This document shows positions 12,232-24,745 of a DNA stretch of 64,000 bases, one piece after another; within the stretch, counting starts at the first letter, position 1, and every line of letters begins with the position of its first letter. A program made the translations under genes and the position numbers. Under the pieces are notes generated by a model, which searched no databases, was not told where the DNA came from, and saw only the letters and a list, made by a program, of their open reading frames with translations. The stretch is from Prionace glauca (taxonomy: Eukaryota > Chordata > Chondrichthyes > Carcharhiniformes > Carcharhinidae): assembly GCA_037974335.1 (NCBI GenBank), contig CM075760.1:36527609-36591608 (forward strand), read 5' to 3'.

Positions 12232-13381
12232 ATGGACAAAAGTTTATTCTATTGGATTTCTATGTTTACCTCAGATGATTGGAGGATACCATCAGCTTAT
12301 CGGATTGAATGTCTACTGAAGGCGATTCAGTACGTTTACTATCCCATCTTGGCGATTGTTGGCGTTCCGGGTAAGAACCTGTCTGAAATTGTACCAGTCC
12401 GACTGCCACTGGAATCGGAGCAGGCAAGGGTCGGAGCATGGGAAGGATTTTGCAGTTTTGGGAAAAGTGAGGCTGTAAAGGCCCGCCCCCTGTGTCCAGT
12501 TCCTAATTCTGGAAAGGCTGTTTAACTGTGTTGATTTCCTTGTCATTTACTGTACTGGGTTTGCTGCTGTTGTTGTTTCTGTTGAGTCCCTATATACAGT
12601 TATAAATTCTTTCAGCCGCCGCTGACAATTATCTCAAGGCCTGTGGGCTAGGGTATCTTCTGTGTGCTGTGACTATCCACAGACATTTAACCTAATACTA
12701 ATCCTTCGTGAGAAAAAGATTAAGGCAGAATCATTTTTACCATCTACATGTAACACCAGTTCACTGCCAATTGCCCACCCAGTCACCAGGCCACAGAATG
12801 CATTTTATTAATCATGAATGCACAGCAGGATATCAAGAGAGAACATATTTCATATTGAAATTTATTCATCAATGCCACAAGTATGCAAACATTAACATTG
12901 TAGTGAAGTTGCGATAAAAATCCCCGAGTGGCCTCACTCTGTCTCCTGTTCAGGTATACTGAAGTAGAATTTAGCACGGCCAATGCATCAAACCAACGCA
13001 ACTTTCAGATTTTGGGAGGGAACCGGAGCACCTGGAGGAAACCCAAGCAGACACAGTGAGAACGAGTAGACTCTGCACAGACAGTAGCCAAGCCTGAAAT
13101 TGAACCAGGGAGCCTAGTGCTATGAGGCAACAACACTATCCTCTGTACCAGCACAAAGTCTCCTGGAGTCACAGAAATACAAAAATACAAATACTATTAG
13201 AGAAATTTACTGATAGAAGCAATCAGACTTAGACACTTACTCCCACTCACACACAAATTCAAAAGCCAAAATTGTTGTAAGACTCCAGAATAACACACAC
13301 TTAGGAGCACTCATCAGGTACTCTGTTGCTCACACACAACACACCCCACACACACACACCCCCGCACGCCCACGCCCTATA

Positions 13382-13418
<37 letters not shown>

Positions 13419-15264
13419 ATATGCATAGGGATAATGGTGTTAATGGCTGAACTGTCGTTGATAGACATGAGTTGTTGTTACGAGGTTGACTGTAGGGTGA
13501 GAGAAATGGCATTTTTGGACGTGTTGTGCATGTAGTGAACTGTAATGGGTCGAGGCAATCTGGGAAGCCGGAACTGATTCATGCCATGACTAACCTTTTG
13601 ATACATTTCATAATATTGAATTTTGGTGTCACCAGACGATAGTCATTAGTCAGCCTGCTTGGCTTTTCCTTTGGTACTGGCCTTTGTTTGAGTTTTTACC
13701 TGGTGCATACATTGGCAACCTTCCTGCCGAGAGAGGACTCATGGAGATGTAAATACAGTAGAGATTCTGTGCTGTCAAGGCATCTGGTTCTCCCTCTGCC
13801 AACAATTAGTATTGTCCAGAGGAAAGGGTCAAACAAACACTGTTTGGCACCAGCTCTGTTGTGGGAGTTGTCAGTGAGCTGTCTGAGAGACAACAGATGA
13901 ACACCTACAGGACTCCACTCCAGATCTTCTGTTAGGGTTTCCTGCCTCATCCTGCTTACCCTCCAAATCCTTCACAGGTAGAGGGCTATTTACCTGTAGC
14001 TGAGTGAGGGACAATGTTGAGGACTCCCCAGAAAGCTCTCTCCCAAATGTTAACCTTTGTGTCGCTACCAAGGAGCACTACGGTGGCATGGTGGTTAGCA
14101 CTGCTGACTCACAGCATCAGGGACCTGTGTTCAGTTCCAGTTTTGGGTCACTGTCTGTGTTGACTTTGTACATTTTCTCTGTGTCTGTACAGGTTTACTC
14201 CAGATGTTCCACTTTCCTCTCACACTCCAAAATACGTGCTGGTTTTAAAGAAAATCAAATTGTTGTGTGTGTGTATTTTTTTTATTTTAACTCATCGTCA
14301 GTCGAATTGGAAATTTCTTCCATTGAATCGTATCTAATTTTATTCTGTATTTCCCTCCCTGACAGTGAACGTAATCACAATTGTGACACTGACGAGCAGA
14401 AACTGTGGTCTGTCCAAATGTGTCACTCGTTACCTGGTGGCCATGTCAGTGGGGGATCTGCTGGTCGTTATCCTCGACCTGATATTGAGACACATTCCCA
14501 TTGTTTATCAGGAACACTTTTATTTCGTGCGCTCGCTCCCCGTGTGTAACATCCACGCCGTCCTGCTTTATGCAGCCACTGACTGTTCTGTCTGGTTCAC
14601 CGTCACTTTCACTTTTGATCGATTTGTTGCCATTTGCTGCCCCAAGCTGAAAAGTAAATATTGCACTGAGAAATCGGCGGCTATGGTTCTGGGAACAGTG
14701 ACGGTGCTGAGCTGTTTAAAGAACATTATCTGGTATTTTATGTTATTAAATACATATTGGCTGCGGAACCTCCCCTGGTTTTGTGATTTCACAGGTGATG
14801 TTGTGGAATCTCTGGCCTGGGGAACAATTGAGTTCCTCCATTACATTCTAACCCCATGTGTCCCATTCGTCCTGATTCTGCTGCTCAATGCTCTCACCGT
14901 CAGACACATTTTAGTGAGCAGCAGAGCCCGCAGGAGACTCCGGGCTCACAGCAGCGGGGAGAATCCCAGAGACCCAGAGATGGAGAGTCGAAGGAAATCC
15001 ATCATTTTGTTATTTGTTATCTCAGCCAATTTCATCCTCTTATGGTCAACATTCATGATTTATTCAGTATGGAATCGCATGTATGATTTGGGCTATCATT
15101 TCACATTAGATTTTTTTGTTATGGAATTGGGCTTCATGCTGCAACTCACAAGTTGCTGTACAAATACTGTTATTTATGCCGTGACACAAACTCACTTCAG
15201 GCAGCAGCTAAAAAATCTACTGAAAGATCCCCTTACTGCAATTTTTCATCTCAATACAGCCTGA
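12232..15264 (+). CDS. GPR139-like: GPR139-like rhodopsin-family G-protein-coupled receptor, intact
   Basis: Two exons: 12232-12370 and 14366-15264, joined in phase 1 (donor GTAAGA, acceptor CTGACAG). The product is 345 residues, with an optional in-frame upstream ATG at 12169. Exon 1 encodes the extracellular N-terminus and the first half of TM1 (YYPILAIVGVP). Exon 2 supplies the rest: CGLSKC in loop 1, the SVGDLLVVI TM2, a Cys (LPVCNIH) for the usual disulphide, DRFVAICC in place of DRY, WFC in the second extracellular loop, a basic third loop with MESRRKSII, and a TM7 end CCTNTVIYA standing for NPxxY. The family acts at the plasma membrane and signals through heterotrimeric G proteins; the ligand of this paralogue cannot be told from sequence. 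Exon layout matches the broken copy at 588-5430. The intron holds two SINEs and a CA tract. Confidence 0.92.
12965..13152 (-). repeat. SINE in receptor intron
   Basis: Reverse-strand SINE body with a GGTTCAATTTCAGG B-box-like stretch, GTCTGCTTGGGTTTCCTCC and a degraded tail. It is diverged and lies inside the intron of the intact receptor. Confidence 0.7.
13328..13418. repeat. (CA)n microsatellite
   Basis: CA repeats with C-rich interruptions in the receptor intron; the last 30 or so bases are pure CA. Confidence 0.9.
14078..14236 (+). repeat. SINE 5' portion in receptor intron
   Basis: Begins GGTGGCATGGTGGTTAGCAC (tRNA-like head), has a decayed B box (GTTCAGTTCCAG) and then the GTCTGTGTTGACTTTG body. 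It stops about 130 bases before the exon 2 acceptor. Confidence 0.75.
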
Positions 15265-15334
15265 GAGGAAATGACAACAACAAGACCTCTGACTCTTCCT
15301 ATTGGGCATTCAAACTGTAAATCACCAAACAGCC

Positions 15335-16065
15335 TCACAGGGACAGAAAGAGTGAAAGAAAGAGAGAGAGGACAATGTTAGCAACAGTGAGATTGATAGG
15401 CAGAGAGTGGCACAGAGAGGGAAAGGGACAAAGAGTTGGAGAGCAACAGAATTTGAAAGCGTTTCTAACAGGTACAGGAAAATAAACAGGGAGACAGACA
15501 GAAAAAAGAGAGACAAAGAATGAGTCTCACAGAACGAGACAGACAGAAAAAAGAGAGACCAAGAAAGAGTCTCACAGAACGAGACAGACAGAAATAGTGA
15601 GGAAAATGGCGAGGGAGATATACAGGGAATGAGAAAGGGAGACAGAGGAAGACAGATTGGAGGTTGTAATATGAGAGGGAGAGGGAGACAAGGGGGGAAG
15701 CGGGAGACAAAAAGTGAGGCAGAGGGAAATAGCCAGAGACAGATAGAAACAGAGATATAGAGACACAGAACAGGAGCGAATGGGAAATAGTGAGACTGAA
15801 AAAGTACAATGGACAAAGTCAGAGTGAGGTGGGGGAGGCAGACAGACAAATAAGTAAAAGAGGGACAGGGAGTGGGAGAAGGAGAGTGACACTGAGGTGG
15901 GGGGGGGGCAGGAAAGACAGAGGAAGAGGGTAGAAAGAGGGAGAGTGGGGAAGAGGCGGGGAGACAGCAAAAGGCAGAGTGAAACATTGAGAGAATCAGA
16001 GACACAGAGAGACACAGAGAAAGAGTGACAGAGAGAGACCACAAGAAACATAGAAAGAGGCAGAG
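15335..16065. repeat. Purine-rich (GAGA/ACAGA) low-complexity region
   Basis: About 730 bases of degenerate GAGACAGA-type repeats just after the receptor gene. Two nearly identical 57-base units occupy about 15499-15590 (GACAGACAGAAAAAAGAGAG repeated). Long reverse-strand frames rich in Ser and Leu are artefacts of the repeat. Confidence 0.85.
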
Positions 16066-16234
16066 AGATATATTTAAGGACTTTAACGATAATCATCAGG
16101 TGGAGCTTTGGAAGATTAGCTCCCTGATTGAGGCGGTTAATGCTATCCAATCCGGGAGCCCTGCAGACATATATAATATGGTGTGTCAGGGTAACCAGAA
16201 TTCAGGGCGTGTACACTCAGGTGTGGATGTGATG

Positions 16235-16455
16235 GACTGGTGGTTTTATCACCAGAGCATTAATACAGAAACTCATGTTCTGCGCACACGGGTTCCGATC
16301 ACATCACTGCGGATGGTGGAACTTGAATAAATATATCTCGTGACCATAAAAAACATTGCCCATTTTCAGAAAGACCCATCTGGTTTATCAGTGTCCTAGG
16401 GAAGGGCCACAGCAATGTGGTTGACACTTAATTGCCCTCTGAACATGGGCAACTA
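16235..16455 (+). repeat. Dispersed repeat (GGTGGAATTTGAAT family)
   Basis: Contains GGATGGTGGAACTTGAAT, a GTGACCATAAAAAACATTG block, CCATCTGGTTTATCAGTGTC and CACAGCAATGTGGTTGACAC. Related copies lie at 19.64-19.79 and 29.89-30.11 kb on the same strand, so this is an interspersed family of the host. Confidence 0.7.
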
Positions 16456-16529
16456 GGCGGCACAGTTGCAAAGGCAGATGCCTTGAGTTAGCTCCAATTA
16501 ACAGACACTGGTCACATCCCCAATGGAAG

Positions 16530-17520
16530 AGACTGTAATCATGAACTTTTTCAAAACTTTCCCAGTGACAGCCAATAATATTCGGCTATGGATACAAAAT
16601 TACCCAGTCCTCAATAAACTGAAGCAGCGAGCGCTGATGGGGAAAACCAAAAGGCCGTTACAGCCTGAATTACACCCATATTGGATGGCAGAGAGCAGCT
16701 GACTGTGGAAGATGGCACACTCTTATGGGGTTTAAGAGTGTCACCCTCAGCCAAGGTTCACCATCCCATCCTCGCGGTACTCATGGCCACCCAGGAGTGA
16801 CAAACTGAAGAACCTCCAAATTGCCACGTCTGTGGCCAGGTATGAATACAGGGATTTGGTTGTGGGTCAGTGTTGGCAATGTCAACAAGGGACGAATGTC
16901 AACAGTCACTACTCTTCACACTTGGGAATGGCTGGAACGGCCGTAGACGTGGCTGCACATGAACAGTGCCGGACCGTTCATGTGGTCTAAGTTCCTGATG
17001 ATGATAGATGCTGATTCAAAGTGAATGGCCGTACACAGGGTGAGTCAATCAAACACAAAGACAAGAGTGGAGAAAGTTCATGCCTCTTTATTGACACCTG
17101 GGATCCCGCAGGTGTTAGTTTCTGAAAATGGACCACCCTTCATGAGCCAGGAATTTGTGCACTGCATGAAGTTGAACAGAATTTAACGCGTTCGGACAGT
17201 GCCTATATTACCCTCTTTCAGCAGGCTGGCAGAAAGAGTGGCCCAAACACTAAAAACAGGTTCAAAAAACCATCCCACAGCCTCCGTTGACACCAAACTA
17301 TCTAGATTTCTCTTCAATTGCAGGACAACATGCCCCCAATCACCACTACCCCCCCCCCCCCCCCCCAAGCAGAGTTGCTCATGATCACTCTTCCCAAAGT
17401 TAAGTCTGATTTTCCGAGGGCGGGAGCTGACACCCAGAGCCGTTCCCACCAACTGGGACAAGCTGTTAAAGGCAGTTGTTAGGCGATTCGTTAAGAATCA
17501 TGGCAATGGATCCGCGTGGT
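16530..17520 (+). mobile_element. Ty3/gypsy LTR-retrotransposon fossil (pol, integrase part)
   Basis: Translated pieces on the + strand resemble the spacer before integrase and the integrase of vertebrate Ty3/gypsy elements: LTVEDGTLLWG-like, a CWQCQQ zinc-finger end, and the SRLAERVAQTLK / TASVDTKLSRFLFNCRTT region with AELLM after it. No LTRs, gag or protease are seen, so it is an internal fragment. It is heavily decayed with many breaks and looks old. A poly-C run (17343-17366) lies within it. Confidence 0.75.
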
Positions 17521-17872
17521 TATGAGGCACGTACAGGTCAGGAAAAGGGCCAGTTTCCTCTCAAGTCAGCTTGGGAGATGCCATACTATGGGAATGTTTC
17601 AAACATCTACAAGCCATGAAACCCCAAGACATTCAGGGAAAATCAATTCCCGGCACACCCGGAACTTTGGAATGAATTCCAGGTACTCCGGCTCCTGCTC
17701 TCCATCTCCACCAGTGAGAAACTCGGAGTTGAAATGGAAACAGTGGGCTTCGAATCTCGACCACATTGTCTCCCGAAAAAGGGAACTCGGGCCACAACGC
17801 TCATGGTGGAAGAGGCGAGCTCGGGTCTGCTGAACCCCACTCTCTTCCAAGGCTGAGCAGGAGGAACCGGAC
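17521..17872. other. Unassigned stretch before CR1 copy 2
   Basis: Could be the eroded end of the neighbouring Ty3/gypsy fossil. I recognise no domain or repeat. Confidence 0.3.
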
Positions 17873-19203
17873 ATAAGAACATAAGAACATAAGAAATAGG
17901 AGCAGGAGTAGGCCATCTGGCCCTTCGAGCCTGCCCCGCCATTCAATAAGATCATGGCTGATCTGTCGTGACTCAGCTCCACCTTCCCGCCCTCTCCCCA
18001 TAACCCTTAATCCCTTCTCTTATCAAAAACCCATCAACCCGTTTCTTAAAAATACTTAGCGAGGCAGCCTCCACCACTTCAACGGGCAAAGAATTCCAGA
18101 GATTCACCACCCTTTGAGTGAAGAAGTTCCTCCTCAACTCTGTTCTAAACCGCTCCCCCTTTATCTTGAGGCTGTGCCCCCTAGTCCTACTGTCTTTTTT
18201 GAGCGGGAACAGTGTCTCCACCTCTATCCTATCCATCCCATTCATCATCTTATACGTCTCAATGAGATCTCCCCTCATTCTTCTAAACTCTAACGAGTAC
18301 AAGCCTAGTTTATTCAGCCTCTCCTCATAGCTCAATCCCCTCAACTCCGGTATCAGCCGAGTAAACCTCCTCTGCACTCCCTCCAGGGCCAAAACATCCT
18401 TGCGCAGGTGCGGCGCCCAAAACTGCACACAGTACTCCAGCTGCGGCCTCACCAATGCCCTATACAGCTGCAGCAAGACCTCCCTACTTTTATATTCAAT
18501 CCCCTTCGCTATGAAGGCCAGCATCCCATTCGCCTTCCTGACCACCTGCTGCACCTGCAAGCTGGGTTTTTGCGACTCATGCACAAGGACCCCGAGGTCC
18601 CTCTGCACCGTCGCCTGCTGCAGTTTTTCGCCCCGTAAGTAATAGTCCTTCCTACCATTCCTCCTACCAAAGTGGACCACCTCACACTTGCCAACATTAA
18701 ATTCCATTTGCCATTTCCTGGCCCATTCGCCCAGCCTATCTAGATCCTTCTGCAGACTCTCCACACCCTCCGCACAATTTGCCTTTCCCCCAATCTTGGT
18801 GTCATCAGCAAATTTCGACACCCTGCACTCGGTTCCCTCCTCCAGATCATCTATATAAATGGTAAATAGCTGAGGCCCCAGCACCGACCCCTGGGGCACC
18901 CCACTAGTCACCAACCGCCAATCCGAATAGCATCCATTGACCCCCACTCTCTGCCTCCTATTTGACAACCAATCCTCTATCCACGCTAACACCCTACCCC
19001 CAACTCCATGTCCCCTGACCTTCTGCAATAACCTCTTGTGAGGTACCTTGTCAAACGCCTTCTGAAAATCCAGAAAGACCACATCCACCGGCTCTCCTCC
19101 ATCCACTGCCCTAGACACATCCTCATAGAACTCCAGTAAATTTGTCAGACACGACTTCCCTTTAATGAAACCGTGTTGCGTCCGCCCTATCAAGCAATTC
19201 CCC
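17873..19203 (-). mobile_element. CR1-type LINE, young 5'-truncated copy 2
   Basis: A long reverse-strand open frame runs from the RT finger region (GRTQHGFIKGKSCLTNLLEF) through FADDT to the ORF2 C-terminus (NSLPVEVVEAASLSIFKKRV) and stops naturally. A 3' UTR with the 8-base TTATGTTC tandem follows. In the overlap it differs from copy 1 by only a few residues, for example GGRVLAW against GGRMLAW. It is 5'-truncated at about 19203 next to a run of C. The ORF part has no disabling change over about 400 residues, which fits a recent insertion. Confidence 0.94.
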
Positions 19204-19635
19204 CCCAGCATTGAAATTCCAAACAAAAGCTTCCAAGGCTGTCAGCCCTCGGCGGTTACTCAGACCTAGAGGTGGAGGGGTGTAATAACTTAAAATTGAT
19301 GAATGAGTTGGACATAGTCAAATATAAACTACGGAACTGAGGCCTGTGAAATCTGCCTATTGAGGGATCTCCACAAACGTAAACTGCAGAGCGTGCAACG
19401 CTGAGAGTTGGGGAAAGTGAGGGAGTTTAGGGAAGTGGATAGAGAGGTGTTGCTGTGTCTTGTGTCCCTTACTACCCGTTCCATACTGCCATGTCCAGTT
19501 GGGTAGGTGTTGACCAGACATTGACGTGGGACAAACGGAAGCAGCTGGTTGTTGAAAAGTCCTTGGAAGGAAAACTGGGGGAATTTTCTTAGTAGCTCCT
19601 GCTGATGCCAGAGCTTCACGAAGCATTCCTGATGT
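19204..19635. other. Unassigned intergenic stretch
   Basis: Open frames on the reverse strand show no recognisable domain. Nothing else is seen. Confidence 0.3.
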
Positions 19636-19639
19636 TGTT

Positions 19640-19790
19640 AATGTTCTAGGTACGAATCCCGAAACTGCAGCTGATGGAATTTGAATTAAATAAAAATTGT
19701 CTGGAAATAAAAATCTACTGATGACCATAAAACCATATTTGATTGTCGAAAGGACCAATTTCTTTCACTGATGTCCTTTAGGGAAGGAAA
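19640..19790 (+). repeat. Dispersed repeat (GGTGGAATTTGAAT family)
   Basis: TACGAATCCCGAAACTGCAG, GATGGAATTTGAATTAAAT, CTACTGATGACCATAAAACC and GTCCTTTAGGGAAGGAAATC appear in the same order as in the copies at 16.2 and 29.9 kb. Confidence 0.75.
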
Positions 19791-22640
19791 TCTACCAGGG
19801 AGAGGGGAATAAAGCAAAGGTGAATTAGCTGAAGTGGAACGAGAGAACAGGGCCAGTAAGACTCAATGAAAGAGCAGAAATAGTGTGGCTCCTAATTAAA
19901 GAGGGTCTGGCAGACTGAAATGCATTTGTTTCAATACAAGAAGTGTAACAGGTAAGGCTGATGGACGTAGAGCTTGGATTCGTTCTTGGAACTGTGAGGT
20001 TGCTGCTATTACAGAGACTTGGTTAAGGAATGGAGAGAAATGACACCTTAACGTACAAGGATACAGATGATTCAAGCAGGATAGAGAGTGATGTAACGGG
20101 GAGGGACATTTTCAAGACTGGTAGGGAGAATATTGCAGCAGTACTGCAGGAGGACTGCACCCAATGTACTTCGCATGGCTTATACAGCGAGGCAGTATGG
20201 GTAGAGTGCAGGAATAGGAAGGCTGTAGTCACAAGATGCGGCATTTTCTATTGGCCTCCCAACAACCAGCGGGAGATTAAGAAACAGGTATGAATGAGAT
20301 TTTGACAAGGTGTTAAAGTAACAGGATTGTTGTGGTGGGGGAGTTAACTTCCTCAAAATTGACAGGGACTCATTTTGTGCTCAGTGTGTGGATGGGGCAA
20401 TGTTTGTAAGGAGCATCCAGGAGGGTTTCTTGAAACATTATATAGATAGTCCAGCTAGGGAAGCGGCTGAACTGGACCTGGCAATAGGGAATCAGCCTGG
20501 ACAGGTGGTCGACATTTCGGTGAGGGAGCAGTTGGGGAACAGAGACCACAACTCAGTAAGCATTAAGGTACGGACAGAGAAAGGTAAGCGTAATACTCAA
20601 GTGAAGATCCTAAACTGGGGGGAAGGCTAATTATAACAATATTAGGCAGAAATTGAAGAATGTAGATTGGGGCAGATGTTTGAGAGCAAATCAACATCTG
20701 GCACTGGGAGGCTTCGAAGTGCAAGTTGATAGCAATTCCGGACTGGCACATTCCAATGAAGATGAAGGATAGGTATGGCAAATTTTGGAAACATTGTAAA
20801 ATGAGATAAATTATGAGCCGAGTCAAAGCGAAAAAGGAAGATTTTTTCTAGCCTAGGAAGACACAAAGCAATTATGGAATACAAGAAAAAGAAACTTTAG
20901 CAAAGAGTAAGGAGGGCTGAAAGGGGTCACGAAAATTATTTGGCCACAGGATGGAGGAAAATCCTAAGGCGTTTTACATTTACATAAAGGGCAAAAGGTT
21001 AGCCAGGGAGAGGGCTGGCACACTCGAGGACAGGTGAGTGATTCTATGCGTGGAACCAGGGAAATGGCGAGGGATTAAATACTTTACATCAGTATTCACT
21101 AAAGAGAAGGACTTAGTGCATGATGAGTCTGGGAAAGGATGCATAGATAGTTTGAGTCACGTTGAGAAAAAAAGGAGGGGATATTGGTGTTCGTGAGAAA
21201 CAGTAAGGTAGACAAGTCCCCAGGGCCTGATGTGATATATTGCAGAATACTGAGACAGGCCAGGAGAAAATTGCTGGGGCCTTGAGAGAAATCTTTGTAT
21301 CATCACTAGCTACAGGGGAAGCACAAAGATTGGAGCTGATTTTTGTTTAGGAAGAATAGCAACAAAAAAACAGGTAAACACAGGCCAGTGAGCCTTATGC
21401 CAGTGGTCGGGAAATTATTGAAGACAGGATTTAAACCCACTTGGAAATAAATGGATGTAGTCGTGGGAGGCACCATGTTTCTTTTTTGAAGGCCCTATCG
21501 TGTCTCACTAACTTGATCGAGTTCTTTCGAAGAAGTGATGAAGATGATTGATGAGGATAGGGCAGTGGATATTATTCAACATGGACTCCAATAAATCCTC
21601 TGACAAGGTCCCGCATGGCAGACTGGTACAGAAGGTGCAGTAAAATGAGATCATAGGTGAGCTGGCTAGGTGGATGGAGAACTGGGTCAGTCATAGAAAA
21701 CAGAGTGTCGCTGTGCAAGTGTGCATTTCTGAATGGAATGTTGTGGCTCAGGGATCAGTTCTGGTACCTTTGCTGTTTGTCATAGATATATAAATGATTA
21801 GAAGGAAATTGGGGAATCAGCTTGGAGATAATCGGCACATTGGGGGAAAGGTTGGAGAGCAGAGGATGCTGATTTAAGGTAAATGGTGGCAGGGCAAAAA
21901 GAACTGATTGGTTGAATGGACGAGTAATTAGCATATTTGATTTATTGCAGAGAAAAGTAACAAGATCAGTTTTGTTCAGCAGAATGTGAAGAGACACATG
22001 GAAATGATGAAAACGCTACGAAAGTGAATATAGACGCCGAGGGACTTGAGTGAATCTGTGTATAAATCATTCATGATGTCAGACAGGTTGAGACAGCGTT
22101 AAACAAAAAAGTCAATAGTTTTGTCTATTGGGGAAAAGAATACAGAAGCAAGGAAGTTGTGCTAAATTTGTAGAAAACGCTTTGAAAATCATCAACCGAA
22201 AAATTCGGTCCAATTTTCGGCACCGAACGTAAGGCAGAATGTAAAATCAATAGGCTGGGTGTAACGTAAAACACGAGAATAAGTCCAGCTATCAGAAACT
22301 TCGGTGACGAAAATATTTTGGAGAGGTTCGGACTAATTTCCTTGACAGGAAGTTGCTGATGTGACTTTAATGAGACATTCAAAATCCTGAGGGGTGTTGA
22401 CAGAGTAGTTAGAGGGAAACTCTCAATGGCAGAAGGATCTTGACACAGAGGGCGCGGGTTGAAGTAATTTGGTGACAAGACTGGAGACATCACGAAAAAC
22501 ATTTTCAGACAGTGAGTGATCAAGATCTGGAATGTGCTGTTTGAGAGTGTGGTGCAGGCAGCGCCAATTAATGGTTTCAAAATTGGATTGGGTAATTGTC
22601 TGAAAATGAACAAAATGCTAGACTGTGGGGTACAGAGTGA
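19790..22640 (+). mobile_element. Old CR1-like LINE, nearly full ORF2 span
   Basis: Order on the + strand: endonuclease end (AAITETWLR, then REAAELDLAIGNQPGQVVDIS and NRDHNSVSIKVR), a linker with KILNWGEG, then RT pieces (TGKHRPVSLMPVV-like, TSGV-like, FAD-like) and the distal ORF2 region up to a 3' part around 22.4-22.6 kb. The layout matches the 54-57 kb element but the copy is badly decayed with many stops and shifts, so it is old. Confidence 0.8.
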
Positions 22641-23425
22641 TATTGGATGAATTCCTCCTTTAAAAGGCCAACACAGACATGACGCTTCAAAATGTCCTTC
22701 TTCGCTGCTGTAAATACTTTATCAATGTTGAAAGGGAGACAGTGGCATAGAGTTAATATCCCTGCGAGAGTAATTCCGAAGATAGGCAAATTTCTCAAGA
22801 TATATATTCAAATCCAACTACAACAGGTTTTAAAATGCAATTACAATTTTGAATGTAAAGCTCGTTTCCTTAATTGCGGTCATGAAGAGAAATATATCAG
22901 ATTCTCTAATACCCTGCAGAAAAGGAAACCTTTCATCATTCCCCAGTTTAGCCCAGAGGTGACTCCAGGCGCGCACGTGTTGGGCGATTACGTGCCTTCT
23001 ATGATGGTCTAGAAAACCAGCAAATTCAAGGTATTAGCGATTGCCAATATATGCTGGCCTTACCAGCTGGGTATACAGCCCATGAAAGAATAAGAAACAG
23101 CAACTGAAATCAGCATTTCACAACACCTGCAATAGCAAAGCTCGTCCAGGAGATGGCAGTGAAACAGCGCTTAACTTCTTTTGGCACGACACGATACACC
23201 TGTAATTCTTAGCCTTCTTATTCTTATTGATACAAAGGATTGAAACATCTGCAATCTCCAGAGAAGGAGCAATATTCCTGTTGAACCGTTACATTCACCA
23301 ATTCCATGGTAACCATCCTATATACTTTCTACTGTGTATAGGTTGTACAATCTCGGTAATACGATGAATCAGGATCGGGTGCATCATAAGGGTGGCCAGA
23401 CCTTATGATATAAATAGTGATATTG
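22641..23425. other. Intergenic, no gene seen
   Basis: Short open frames only, with no recognisable domain, RNA or repeat that I can support. Confidence 0.35.
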
Positions 23426-23535
23426 CCTGGTGAACATGGACTGCAGCGATTCAAGATTGCAGCTCATCACCACTTTGTCAGGGGCAATTAGAGAAGGACA
23501 ACAGATGTCAGTGCTGCCCACAACCTATAAATGAT
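23426..23535 (+). mobile_element. LINE 3' tail fragment (ATGGACTGCAGCG family)
   Basis: ACATGGACTGCAGCGATTCA, CAGCTCATCACCACTTTGTC and GGGGCAATTAGAGAAGGACA match the 3' end of a second non-LTR family common in elasmobranch DNA. Reverse-strand pieces of what I take to be the same family lie at 26.6 and 27.3 kb. Confidence 0.6.
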
Positions 23536-24354
23536 TAAAAATTATGCAGTAACAACTGAGACAGAATCTAATCTAATATAGACAGATATGCTAGCAGAAT
23601 CATGACATAACCTGACTGGAAGAGTCATGTAAAGCAATGTATGAGATCTCTAGAGTAAGAGAGACAGAGCATGATATAATGTATAAATAAGCAGTTTTTT
23701 CTGTGCGTGTGATAATTCTAGAAAAAGGAATTTGTCCAGTGATGACCAGCAGGTGTCAAATGAAGCAACATCAGATACAGGTTTGAATTCACAACTGATG
23801 TGTAACGCTTTCCAAAAATAATAATCGAGAATTAGAACATTATAATTTGAATGACTGGCTCCAGTGTATCACTAACAGAGACAGCTGGGCCTGGAGTCAG
23901 ACTGGGACCTGATATAAAGAAGCAATCATTTCTGGGGTCTTGGCGCAGGTTTCTTTGTAATGACGAACGATGCAGGGATTTGTGTGGCAAACACAGATTG
24001 GAAATTCCATGGCAACCTCAGGAGTGACTGACTCCACCCGACTAAGAGCTGCTGTTCTCAAGGAGGGGAGTGGGGGTTAATCATAACGGACTTCATAAAG
24101 TTCTGTTATCTGAGATAACAATGATGAATCTGTCAGAGGAACAGAAAACCATCTGTTCCTTCTCATTCTTACAGGCAGTTCCACATATATAGACACAATT
24201 AGGACTCAATATGAAAAACTTCATCGGATGAAAAAAAACAGTGCAATAAATATTGAGGGTAACTGTGTTTTTCCTAGGCAAGTTCGATCCAATGCTCATT
24301 TGTTCAAGGCCTTGGCCTGTAAATAGAATTGAATTTCGGAATGGTTCCTAGCAA
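23536..24354. other. Intergenic, no gene seen
   Basis: AT-rich DNA without a supported feature. Confidence 0.35.
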
Positions 24355-24355
<1 letters not shown>

Positions 24356-24385
<30 letters not shown>

Positions 24386-24395
24386 TAGGCATACA

Positions 24396-24434
<39 letters not shown>

Positions 24435-24745
24435 TTAGGTATACACACACACATTTAGGCATACACACACACACACACATTTAGGCATACACACACACAT
24501 TTAGGCATACACAAACACACACACACATTCACACACACACACACACACATTTAGGCATACACACACACATACACATACACACATTTAGGCATACACAAAC
24601 ACACACACACATTCACACACACACACACACATATTTAGGCATACACAAACACACACACATTCACACACACACAGGCATACACACACGCATTCAGGCATAC
24701 ACACACACACAAACACATTTAGGCATACACACACACACAAAATTT
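24356..24745. repeat. CA-rich minisatellite with TTTAGGCATA core
   Basis: About ten units in which CATTTAGGCATACACA or a close variant (one TTTAGGTATA) is spaced by variable CA tracts. It is distinct from the plain CA repeats elsewhere in the window. Confidence 0.92.

Noticed and set aside
15322-16150. Ser/Leu-rich reverse-strand open frames
   Set aside because: They are translation of a degenerate GA/CT tract and only look like membrane proteins by composition.
18118-18642. Forward-strand open frames opposite CR1 (also near 1.5 kb and 62 kb)
   Set aside because: They are antisense shadows of the CR1 reverse transcriptase frame and recur in every copy for that reason.
24356-24745. CRISPR-like spaced repeats
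   Set aside because: Spacers are CA repeats of variable length, and this is vertebrate DNA; it is a minisatellite.
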